64,000 nt of DNA from Bacillus sp. AFS037270 (GTDB taxonomy: Bacteria > Bacillota > Bacilli > Bacillales_B > DSM-18226). Shown piece after piece: positions 57,890 through 64,000 of this stretch (the stretch's first letter is position 1; each line of letters begins with the position of its first letter). The DNA lies in the NCBI RefSeq assembly GCF_002585305.1, contig NZ_NUNF01000019.1, positions 130,679-194,678 of the forward strand. The letters run 5' to 3'. Below the pieces are notes generated by a model that was not told the DNA's origin, searched no databases, and saw nothing but the letters and a program-made list of their open reading frames with translations. Made by a program: the position numbers and the translations under genes.

Positions 57890-58429
57890 ATGGAAAAATT
57901 TGTGCAGCCGGTAAGTACGAATGCCCCATCAGGCAAAGTGCACAGAAACGCGCACGGAATCGTCGTTAATGGGATTATTGCTGCATTGTACATTGCAGTT
58001 TCGGCGTTGATTCAGCCGTTTGGGTTTACCCAGGTTCAGTTCCGTGTATCGGAGATGTTTAATCATTTAATCGTTTTTAATAAAAAGTACATTTACGGGA
58101 TTGTTTTAGGTGTATTTTTGACGAATTTATTTTTCTCGCCAATGAAGGCTTACGATTTAATTTTTGGAGTAGGACAATCGGTGATTTCTTTAGTCATTAC
58201 CATTCTTTGCTCACGGTTTATTAAAGGAATTTGGGCTAGAATGATGGTAAATACTCTTGTTTTCACGTTTACGATGTTCTTGATTGCGCTTGAACTGCAT
58301 TTAGCTTTTGATCTGCCCTTCCTATTCACATGGCTTACCACTGCTATTGGTGAATTGGTTGTTATGGCCGTAGGAATGCCGGTAATGTATATTTTAAATA
58401 AACGTGTCCATTTTGAGAAAATGGTTTAA
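57890..58429 (+). CDS. queT: Queuosine precursor transporter QueT
   Basis: This 179-residue QueT/YpdP-like ECF substrate-binding membrane protein has five hydrophobic segments. VQFRVSEMFNHLIVFN and LALELHLAFDLPF-type motifs identify the family. I chose the ATG at 57890, 8 nt from AAGGAG; the ATG at 57884 is only 2 nt away. It imports preQ1 or queuine for tRNA modification, in agreement with the preQ1 riboswitch directly upstream. The energising ECF module is not in the window. Confidence 0.92.
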   Translation: MEKFVQPVSTNAPSGKVHRNAHGIVVNGIIAALYIAVSALIQPFGFTQVQFRVSEMFNHLIVFNKKYIYGIVLGVFLTNLFFSPMKAYDLIFGVGQSVISLVITILCSRFIKGIWARMMVNTLVFTFTMFLIALELHLAFDLPFLFTWLTTAIGELVVMAVGMPVMYILNKRVHFEKMV

Positions 58430-58440
58430 TTGTAAACGGA

Positions 58441-58465
58441 GAGTTGCTGCTTTTAGCGGCAGCTC
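58441..58465 (+). terminator. queT terminator
   Basis: GAGTTGCTGC pairs with GCGGCAGCTC around a 5-nt loop, followed by TTTTATTTTT. Confidence 0.88.
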
Positions 58466-58649
58466 TTTTATTTTTGAATGGGATTTAAGTGTGGAGTTGT
58501 CATACGCAAATCTCTCGATAATAAGCAGATAGATGGCAATTCAATTTTTGAAAAATTATAATAATAATGCAAGCCGGCTAAAACAAGTAGGTGGATAGAA
58601 GCAATTAAAAATAAATTCTTTAATCTTAAACTAGAGGGGGAAAATTGCG

Positions 58650-59162
58650 ATGGTTCAACGTCCAGAAGTAAGTGAGTTTCCTGAGTATTATCTACCGTAC
58701 GTAAATCTGGTTCCAGATGGGGACTTATTGGAGATTTTAAAAGATAATTTGGAGAAAACTACAGCAGTAACGGAGGGTTTATCGGAGGAAGCTGGACAGT
58801 CTCGTTATGCTCCAGGAAAGTGGAGTATCAAAGAAGTTCTTGGTCATATGACTGACACAGAACGGATTATGAGTTACCGTCTGCTGCGAATTGGCCGCGG
58901 TGATCGAACACCACTTGCTGGTTTCGACGAAAACGACTATATTGCTGCATCTAACTTTGATGGGCTTTCAATAAAACAAATCATCGAAGACTTTACCGCT
59001 GTCCGTAAAGCTACCATCACGCTCATTAACAATATGCCTGAAGAAGCTTGGGAGAGGATTGGAGTTGCCAACAATTCCGAAACCACTACACGTGCCCTCG
59101 CCTACATCATCGCAGGCCACGCACTCCACCACCTTAAAATAATAAATGAACGATACCTATAG
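58650..59162 (+). CDS. DinB/YfiT-like metal-dependent hydrolase family protein
   Basis: This 170-residue four-helix DinB_2 superfamily protein has three probable metal-binding His: one in VLGHMTDTER (near 67) and two in GHALHHLK (near 159-163). LSEEAGQSRYAPGKWSIKEV is the usual DinB entry motif. GAGGGGG precedes the ATG. It is a single gene followed by a hairpin and terminator. Members act as thiol transferases or metal-dependent hydrolases; the substrate is not known. Confidence 0.85.
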   Translation: MVQRPEVSEFPEYYLPYVNLVPDGDLLEILKDNLEKTTAVTEGLSEEAGQSRYAPGKWSIKEVLGHMTDTERIMSYRLLRIGRGDRTPLAGFDENDYIAASNFDGLSIKQIIEDFTAVRKATITLINNMPEEAWERIGVANNSETTTRALAYIIAGHALHHLKIINERYL

Positions 59163-59166
59163 TAAT

Positions 59167-59185
59167 AATGGTGTCAGGCACCATT
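59167..59185. repeat. GGTGTCAGGCACC palindrome, copy 1
   Basis: AATGGTG and CACCATT flank TCAGG, right after the DinB gene. Related sequences occur at 60853 and at the right window edge. Confidence 0.7.
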
Positions 59186-59193
59186 TAATAGAA

Positions 59194-59216
59194 AGAAAAC
59201 CTTTAATGGGTTTTCT
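59194..59216 (+). terminator. Terminator after the DinB-like gene
   Basis: AGAAAACC pairs with GGTTTTCT around a 7-nt loop, followed by a T-run. Confidence 0.8.
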
Positions 59217-59369
59217 TTTTTTATTGCGAACGCACGTTCTTTGTTTTATAATTAAAATATTGGTAAGAATAGGAATTGTGTTGTTACACTTATCCTTGTT
59301 CATACCAAAGTTGTTTTATGTTTCAGAAAGAAAGTGACGTTTACCAATTAACCAAGGAGCTGATTTATA

Positions 59370-59792
59370 ATGACATTACGTTTGATTCCCTATTTAGTGA
59401 TGAATGGTAATGCAAAGGAAGCAATTGAATTTTATCAAAAGGCCTTAGATGCTCAGGTTTTATTCAGGCAATCGTTCGGTGAAATGCCTGAGAATCCTGA
59501 ATTCCCACTGCCAGCAGAGGCAAAGGATCGTGTTAGTCATGCAACCATTAAAATTGGTGAAACAGATCTAATGCTGTCCGATACATTCCCTGGACAGCCA
59601 CATCAGAGCGGTAATCAGGTAACGATCTGTATTTCCACAAATGATGCTGATCAGGCGCATAGATTCTTTGATGCATTAAAGGATGGCGGTCAAGTGGGTA
59701 TGCCGCTGCAAGAGACTTTCTTTAGCCCGGCATACGGCAGTGTTACGGATAAGTTTGGTATTACATTTCAAGTTTTCACTGAGGGCAGATAA
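59370..59792 (+). CDS. VOC family protein (PhnB-like glyoxalase fold)
   Basis: This 140-residue protein of the PhnB/YjdN type begins LIPYLVMNGNAKEAIEFYQKAL. GETDLMLSDTFPG and the C-terminal YGSVTDKFGITFQVF complete the paired beta-alpha-beta modules. AAGGAG lies 13 nt before the ATG. It is a single gene between two terminators. PhnB-like proteins usually lack a demonstrated activity; metal binding is likely, but the substrate is unknown. Confidence 0.88.
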   Translation: MTLRLIPYLVMNGNAKEAIEFYQKALDAQVLFRQSFGEMPENPEFPLPAEAKDRVSHATIKIGETDLMLSDTFPGQPHQSGNQVTICISTNDADQAHRFFDALKDGGQVGMPLQETFFSPAYGSVTDKFGITFQVFTEGR

Positions 59793-59854
59793 TCATTTTG
59801 ATCAATTCCCTATACTGATATTCAGCATGAGATTAATATACATAGTGAGAAAGC

Positions 59855-59906
59855 AACCAAAAAACGGCTTCGCATGCATTGTATGCAGCGAAGCCGTTTT
59901 TTGGTT
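59855..59906. terminator. Long bidirectional terminator
   Basis: Nineteen-nt arms (containing AACGGCTTCGC) extend into a TGCAT/ATGCA top stem with a 3-nt loop and a single bulged A. It lies between the convergent VOC and EEP genes. Confidence 0.9.
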
Positions 59907-59948
59907 TTATCCATTGTTCACTCATAATCGAGTGAATGTTAATTTCAT

Positions 59949-60746
59949 TTATAAGTTAACCTTTGCCTCCACACCATAATGGTCAGATACCACCATTTTA
60001 TTGTGATTGTTAAAGATTACTTTTGAAAAATCTACTTGTACAGGTTGATTGGTTAAGATTAAATCAATTCGCAGGTCTTGCTTATTATTGCTCCAGCCGG
60101 CGATTTTTCCTTTAACGGTAATTCCTTCATCTTTTTCTTCTGCTAGATTGTATGTGTCATAAAGACCATGACTTAACAAATACTCATACCCCTCTCCCTT
60201 AAGAGAAGCATCGTTGTTAAAATCACCCATTAGAAAAAAAGATTCATCCCAATTCAACTTCTTGAACATCTTGTCAGCCTGTGCCTTAAAAGGTTCAACT
60301 TCATCATGCCACCAACCCATATGGCAAGAATAAAAAGTATAAGGTTTGTCCTTGTACTTTATCGTTGCTCCTATTATTCTTCTTGTTTTCCAGTTTACTG
60401 CATAATCCTCACTTTGCGATACAAAGAAGGAGCGGTGCTGAATGATTGGATGTTTGGTTAGAATAGCTACCCCTTCTTCATAGGTTCCATTCTTGATATA
60501 GTGAGTCAAATCCCACACCATCGAATATTCGTCATTGCCACGCTTTTTAAGTTCTTGTAACAAAACGTAGACATAATTGTTTTTCTTTACTTTCCCGTCC
60601 ACATACTCTTCAGCTAATGCCTGGCTTACCTCCTGCAAGGAAATAACATCATATGAATTTTCAATTATGGTATCTACTAAATGTGCTATCTTATCAAGCT
60701 GATGTTCCTCATGCCAAGAATGGCAGTTTAATGTTAAGAGTTTCAT
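59949..60746 (-). CDS. Endonuclease/exonuclease/phosphatase (EEP) family hydrolase
   Basis: This 265-residue protein has the EEP catalytic set: LNCHS with Asn near the N-terminus, metal-binding Glu in SLQEVS, MGDFNND with Asp and Asn, and the C-terminal SDHYGVEA with the catalytic Asp-His. YSCHMGWWHDE carries another conserved His. There is no signal peptide, so it is cytoplasmic. It resembles Bacillus sphingomyelinase-like phosphodiesterases that lack secretion signals. The substrate is unknown; it is a single gene. Confidence 0.88.
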   Translation of the reverse strand: MKLLTLNCHSWHEEHQLDKIAHLVDTIIENSYDVISLQEVSQALAEEYVDGKVKKNNYVYVLLQELKKRGNDEYSMVWDLTHYIKNGTYEEGVAILTKHPIIQHRSFFVSQSEDYAVNWKTRRIIGATIKYKDKPYTFYSCHMGWWHDEVEPFKAQADKMFKKLNWDESFFLMGDFNNDASLKGEGYEYLLSHGLYDTYNLAEEKDEGITVKGKIAGWSNNKQDLRIDLILTNQPVQVDFSKVIFNNHNKMVVSDHYGVEAKVNL

Positions 60747-60852
60747 ATATTCACCATACCCCGATGTATTTTAACATAGTGAATATTTTAACATACACGT
60801 TTCATGTTATAAATTAATGAGCCTTCAACATTGGTATAGTGTTAATACCATT

Positions 60853-60872
60853 AATGGTGATAGGCACCTATT
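60853..60872. repeat. GGTG-ATAG-GCACC hairpin, copy 2
   Basis: AATGGTGATAGGCACCTATT is a degenerate version of the palindrome at 59167, just downstream of the exonuclease gene. Confidence 0.55.
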
Positions 60873-60873
60873 T

Positions 60874-61482
60874 TTAGCCTAGTTTGGTGCGGGCTGCGGC
60901 TGGCTGGTATTTTCTCATCGGCCCTTTTTCGAGGACTTCATGGAGATAGAGGTTACCTTTCGGGCTCGTTTTCTTTAGCAGGTCCATTAGGTATGTAATG
61001 TCATCGAGCGCTCTATGTGTTTGGTAATCTGTAATATCATGAGCCTGTAATAATGTCAGGAGTTTTCCGTTTGGAAATCCATAGTTTTTCCAAGGGATAT
61101 TTCTCATCGTACAATACCATTTTAATTCATTGACTTCAGGATACATGTGGTACAGGAAACTTCGGTCAAAAGAAGCGTTATGCGCAAAAACCGCATCAGC
61201 ACGATGGAAATAGGTTTTAATTTTCACATCATAAAAGCTTTTTCCTTTTACTAATTCATAAGGAATCCCATGGACACGAAAGGCAGTGTCATAATTGTTT
61301 CGAGCTGTCCTTGAAAGTGGCTCACGTAAGAAAGAATCCTCCTCTATAATCTCGATAATTTCTCCCGTTTCACTCCGGTAGGAGAATAATTTAAGGGCAA
61401 GTTCAATAACTTCGTCTTTTGCAGGCCCTAAACCGGTGGTTTCAACGTCCAGGACTAACCCATATTGTTCCGATCTTTGCAT
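60874..61482 (-). CDS. DnaQ-like 3'-5' exonuclease (DEDDh family)
   Basis: This 202-residue protein has Exo I LDVETTGLG (Asp, Glu), Exo II FAHNASFDRSF (Asp) and Exo III HRALDDI (His and Asp), the full DEDDh set. I chose the ATG at 61482 because AAGGA lies 9 nt upstream; the ATG at 61491 touches the ribosome binding site. It resembles stand-alone Bacillus exonucleases of the DNA polymerase III epsilon family. It could act in DNA repair or RNA turnover; no partner gene is adjacent. Confidence 0.9.
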   Translation of the reverse strand: MQRSEQYGLVLDVETTGLGPAKDEVIELALKLFSYRSETGEIIEIIEEDSFLREPLSRTARNNYDTAFRVHGIPYELVKGKSFYDVKIKTYFHRADAVFAHNASFDRSFLYHMYPEVNELKWYCTMRNIPWKNYGFPNGKLLTLLQAHDITDYQTHRALDDITYLMDLLKKTSPKGNLYLHEVLEKGPMRKYQPAAARTKLG

Positions 61483-61570
61483 ACTGATCATTCCTTAAAA
61501 TAAAGTTATCCCCATTATATCAAAGCTCCGGTCATTAAAAAATCACCATTCTTTGGGATAAGATACATTT

Positions 61571-61600
61571 AAAAAGGCATCCCCCTAGTGAATGCCTTTC
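61571..61600 (-). terminator. Terminator after the Rrf2 gene
   Basis: AAAGGCATTC pairs with GATGCCTTT (imperfect inner loop), followed by T-rich sequence on the minus strand. Confidence 0.8.
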
Positions 61601-61609
61601 ATCTCGTAC

Positions 61610-62056
61610 TTATTTTTCCTGTTTAGGGACTTGCTCTTTTTCAATAATATCCTTAACCACATCTTCAATCGTTACATTTCCAAGCGCCTTCTCTAATGCG
61701 GTTTGTGCAATCGAAAATAGCGGGCCAATTGCATTTTGAATATTTCTTCCCACGGGGCAAGCTGGATTTGGATGTTCATGGATACTAAATAATTCATCTT
61801 CCTTAACCACATCCACAGCCTTATAAACATCGAATAGAGTAATTTCGGATAGGTTCTTTGCTAATTCCGCTCCTGCAACCCCAGGGCGGACATTGACCAA
61901 TCCTGCACTTTTTAGCATCCCCATAATTTTTCTAATAACAGCTGGATTCGTGTTTACGCTTCCTGCTAAAAACTCGGATGTACTAACACCACTTTTATTT
62001 ATCTCAATTAGAGTTAATATATGAATACCAACAGCAAATCGGCTGCTTATAGACAT
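61610..62056 (-). CDS. Rrf2 family transcriptional regulator (YwnA-like)
   Basis: This 148-residue regulator has an N-terminal winged helix (about 1-60; SRFAVGIHILTLIE, VNTNPAVIRKIMGMLKSAGLV) and a dimer helix. Only one Cys is present (PACPVG, near 99), so it cannot ligate a normal three-Cys [2Fe-2S] cluster. It may instead sense by thiol chemistry, as suggested for YwnA-like members. It is a single gene with a palindromic operator just downstream of its own -10. Confidence 0.9.
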   Translation of the reverse strand: MSISSRFAVGIHILTLIEINKSGVSTSEFLAGSVNTNPAVIRKIMGMLKSAGLVNVRPGVAGAELAKNLSEITLFDVYKAVDVVKEDELFSIHEHPNPACPVGRNIQNAIGPLFSIAQTALEKALGNVTIEDVVKDIIEKEQVPKQEK

Positions 62057-62096
62057 CTTTAGACACCTTCCTTACAGGTACTACCCTATCTCTTTT

Positions 62097-62152
62097 CATG
62101 TAATTAAACCAATTACATGTTTATTATACCTTAAAAATCCCTAATCAATCAA
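62097..62152 (-). promoter_or_regulatory. Rrf2 gene promoter and operator
   Basis: On the minus strand TTGATT (62147-62152), an 18-nt spacer and TATAAT (62123-62128) precede a palindrome, CATGTAATT with AATTACATG (62097-62119), lying over the expected start site. Confidence 0.75.
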
Positions 62153-62189
62153 AAAAGCAGCAATGAATCGTTGCTCTTCCCATGAAAAC

Positions 62190-62762
62190 CTAACAGCTGC
62201 TCTCCATCCCGTTCAGAAATGCCTGGATAATGATTGTCAGACTTTCATCCAAATTTAACTTCATTTTAAAGCCGCCCTTTTGCTCTAACGCAGAGAAACC
62301 ATGCAATATGCTGCGTAATCCTCTGACAGTGTGTAAGGCCTGCTCTCCCTCCAAATAATAGGTTTGCAGGACACGGATAGAAAGGTCAACAATCTTGGCC
62401 CCTGCCTGTTGTACCTCCTCATCTTCCGGGTTTGGTGCTAGTAAAGTCGCTTCATAAATCCCTGGATGTTTTCGGGCAAAATTTACATACGCCTTACTCA
62501 TGGAAAGAACCGCCTCTGTTCCTGCTACCCCTATGGCGGCATTTGCCATCGCCTCATATAATTGGTTGATTCCGTGAATCGCAAGTTTTTTTCTTAATCC
62601 TGGCAGTCCGTCAAAATGGTTATACAATGAAGGGGGGCGAATCCCTAATTTTTTCGCAAGGGTTGCTAGTGTAACCTCAGACATTCCTTGTTGATCGGCA
62701 ATTTCCCCCGCTGCATCTAGTATGGCGGACAATTCAAGTCCAACTTTAGGTCTCGGTGACAT
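62190..62762 (-). CDS. TetR/AcrR family regulator with WHG domain
   Basis: This 190-residue regulator has an N-terminal helix-turn-helix (ILDAAGEIADQQG, LATLAKKLGIRPPSLYNHF, about 13-50) and a C-terminal WHG ligand domain (RGLRSILHGFSALEQKGGF). AGAAGGGG precedes the ATG. It starts 13 nt after the metallo-beta-lactamase gene ends, so both come from one promoter that carries two matching palindromes. It probably represses that promoter until a toxic ligand binds. Confidence 0.92.
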   Translation of the reverse strand: MSPRPKVGLELSAILDAAGEIADQQGMSEVTLATLAKKLGIRPPSLYNHFDGLPGLRKKLAIHGINQLYEAMANAAIGVAGTEAVLSMSKAYVNFARKHPGIYEATLLAPNPEDEEVQQAGAKIVDLSIRVLQTYYLEGEQALHTVRGLRSILHGFSALEQKGGFKMKLNLDESLTIIIQAFLNGMESSC

Positions 62763-62775
62763 TTCCCCTTCTCCT

Positions 62776-63483
62776 TTATCCGATTTTTCGATTAAACACT
62801 TCCACTGCTTTTTCCATCACAGCCATAGGATTCTCCACCATTTCCCCGTGGCCCACTGCCAGCAGCTTGGGTTGATAGCTAAGCAATTTTTTTGCACTTG
62901 CTAAGGCTGTTTTCTTACTCCAAGTACCGAAAGCCGGAAATGGAAAGAATGGTTTTATATCCCCGGCAACGGCGATACCACCTCTTGTTTGAAAGGCATC
63001 ACCAGCAATTAAGGCTTTAGTCCGCAAATCGAGGAATGACATCGATCCTGGTGTATGCCCTGATGTTTCAATAGCGGTTAATGAACCAACTAACTCTCCT
63101 TCTTTGAGTAAAATGTTGGCACGAGTTTTTAAATCTTTCGGTACTCCCCCTTTTATCGGAGTTTGATCTTCATGAGGATCAAGTGAACGGTCATTATTCA
63201 TTAGTCTGTAGTCACGGGATGAGATATAAACAGGTACTTCTGGCAGTTCCTTTTTAATTGGATCAAGTGCCCCAACATGGTCTTCATGGGCATGTGTTAA
63301 TACGATTTTGGTAATAGGTTTCCCAATTTGTTCTGCTGCCCTCAAAATTCCATTTGCGCAAAATCCGAGGCCAGCATCTATTAACGTTAATCCCTCGTCT
63401 TCTTCCACCAAATAGCAGTTTACCGGAAAAACATGTGCCAAAAATGTCACTTGATAAATATAACCTTTTTTTATTAGCCTCAT
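62776..63483 (-). CDS. Metallo-beta-lactamase fold hydrolase
   Basis: This 235-residue MBL-fold protein has THAHEDHVG (HxHxDH, about 64-72), His in SGHTPGSM (near 143), Asp in IAGDAF, and a final His in VGHGEM. I chose the ATG at 63483 with AAGGGGATAGGG upstream; the longer frame from 63546 would run through the operators. It is a glyoxalase II/lactonase-like cytoplasmic enzyme. Linkage to a TetR regulator suggests a detoxification substrate, not a beta-lactam in particular. Confidence 0.9.
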   Translation of the reverse strand: MRLIKKGYIYQVTFLAHVFPVNCYLVEEDEGLTLIDAGLGFCANGILRAAEQIGKPITKIVLTHAHEDHVGALDPIKKELPEVPVYISSRDYRLMNNDRSLDPHEDQTPIKGGVPKDLKTRANILLKEGELVGSLTAIETSGHTPGSMSFLDLRTKALIAGDAFQTRGGIAVAGDIKPFFPFPAFGTWSKKTALASAKKLLSYQPKLLAVGHGEMVENPMAVMEKAVEVFNRKIG

Positions 63484-63498
63484 TTCCCTATCCCCTTT

Positions 63499-63539
63499 AA
63501 CTAATGATGTTAGTTTTATTTTAACTAATACCATTAGTT
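63499..63539. promoter_or_regulatory. Two TetR-type operators before the MBL-TetR operon
   Basis: AACTAATGATGTTAGTT (63499-63515) and AACTAATACCATTAGTT (63523-63539) are palindromes of one consensus, 24 nt apart centre to centre, 16 nt upstream of the MBL start. Confidence 0.8.
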
Positions 63540-63569
63540 GAATCAAGATATATTTTGAAATAAAAAAAG

Positions 63570-63602
63570 CGTTTCCTACTCAAGTTGAGATGGAGACGCT
63601 TA
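63570..63602 (-). terminator. Terminator of the small membrane protein gene
   Basis: AAGCGT with ACGCTT at the base, plus a CTCAA/TTGAG top stem, are followed by seven T on the minus strand. Confidence 0.8.
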
Positions 63603-63631
63603 TCTTATTTCAAAAGACATGATTTGGATTG

Positions 63632-63853
63632 TTAAAAGCTGCTATCCTCATTTAATTCCTGTTTGCTTTCATACCAACGGGTAACCTGAGTAAGAATAGC
63701 ATAGACAAAAAAGAAATTCATTGCCCAGACATTAATAAAAGGTGCAATTCCTCCATATTCGATCGTTTCAAAGCCTTTTAGCTTCATTACGATCATCGAT
63801 TCGATAAAAATAAGTATAAAACCAAGTACTCCCGCGACAGCAGCCTTTAACAT
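63632..63853 (-). CDS. Small hypothetical membrane protein
   Basis: This 73-residue protein has two hydrophobic segments (about 5-24 and 38-58) and an acidic C-terminal tail (ESKQELNEDSSF). I do not recognise a named family; it looks like short Bacillus inner-membrane proteins of unknown role. GGAGGGGGAGG precedes the ATG. It has its own promoter and terminator, so it is very probably a real gene. Confidence 0.75.
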   Translation of the reverse strand: MLKAAVAGVLGFILIFIESMIVMKLKGFETIEYGGIAPFINVWAMNFFFVYAILTQVTRWYESKQELNEDSSF

Positions 63854-63945
63854 TAGCCTCCCCCTCCAAATCTTCTTCCTAAGTTTTTTTATCCTAACAT
63901 TAGTAATATTGCAATTTCGACAATTTTGTGAACGTAGATAATTCT

Positions 63946-63973
63946 ATTATATGGCATATTTTAATAAACACAA
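63946..63973 (-). promoter_or_regulatory. Promoter of the small membrane protein gene
   Basis: TTGTGT (63968-63973), a 16-nt spacer and TATAAT (63946-63951) lie on the minus strand. Confidence 0.6.
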
Positions 63974-63989
63974 CTAATTAAAAGTAAAA

Positions 63990-64000
63990 AAGGTGCCTGA
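63990..64000. repeat. Start of a third GGTGCCTGA element, cut by the window edge
   Basis: AAGGTGCCTGA matches the complement of the core at 59170. The rest lies beyond the window. Confidence 0.45.

Noticed and set aside
63484..63546. 21-residue N-terminal extension of the metallo-beta-lactamase fold protein
   Set aside because: It crosses the two palindromic operators; the ATG at 63483 has a good ribosome binding site.

Overview
The window looks like a chromosomal stretch from a low-GC Gram-positive endospore-former of the Bacillaceae (Bacillus, Neobacillus or Cytobacillus type). Reasons: AT-rich DNA, strong AGGAGG-type ribosome binding sites, frequent GTG and TTG starts, CcpA-type cre sites, LicT/BglP/GH1 and YkkCD-like gene sets, YesMN-type two-component systems, and a preQ1-I riboswitch in front of queT. 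No rRNA, tRNA, CRISPR array, phage or transposase was seen.

Layout. 1-2.6 kb: a GGDEF/EAL signalling protein cut by the left edge, then a DoxX-family gene. 2.6-16.3 kb: an oxidative glycoside block. It holds a GH13 alpha-glucosidase, two sugar isomerase-type TIM barrels, a ThuA-like protein, three Gfo/Idh/MocA dehydrogenases, an AraC-type regulator, and a LacI-controlled ABC sugar importer. 16.3-32.6 kb: a fructan block. It holds a secreted multidomain GH32, a fourth Gfo/Idh/MocA protein, an intracellular GH32, fructokinase, an LplB/YtcP-type importer, and an upstream two-component system with its own membrane-anchored solute-binding protein. 33.0-39.5 kb: an alpha-galactoside block (GH36, importer, LacI regulator). 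39.7-46.6 kb: a second YesMN-type system divergent from a fourth importer. 46.6-50.8 kb: truncated haemoglobin, a paired SMR exporter, an aldo/keto reductase, and a SWIM zinc-finger gene broken by an in-frame stop. 50.9-57.1 kb: the beta-glucoside PTS operon (licT, bglP, two GH1 enzymes) with three LicT antiterminator sites. 57.2-64 kb: ordinary chromosomal genes (QueT, DinB-like, VOC, EEP phosphatase, DnaQ-like exonuclease, Rrf2, TetR plus metallo-beta-lactamase fold).

How it works together. Four CUT1-type importers feed intracellular enzymes, but no ATPase gene is present, so all four probably share an MsmX-like ATPase encoded elsewhere. The most interesting signal is a 40-bp operator found exactly three times, at 8103, 10185 and 16370. 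Each copy sits 16-17 nt upstream of a -10-like hexamer and in front of a unit starting with a Gfo/Idh/MocA or isomerase gene. I propose that the AraC-type protein at 8163 activates these three units, and that they encode a 3-keto-glycoside (oxidative) route for a disaccharide or glucoside. This recalls the thuAB and E. coli ycj systems, but the gene set differs and the substrate is unknown.
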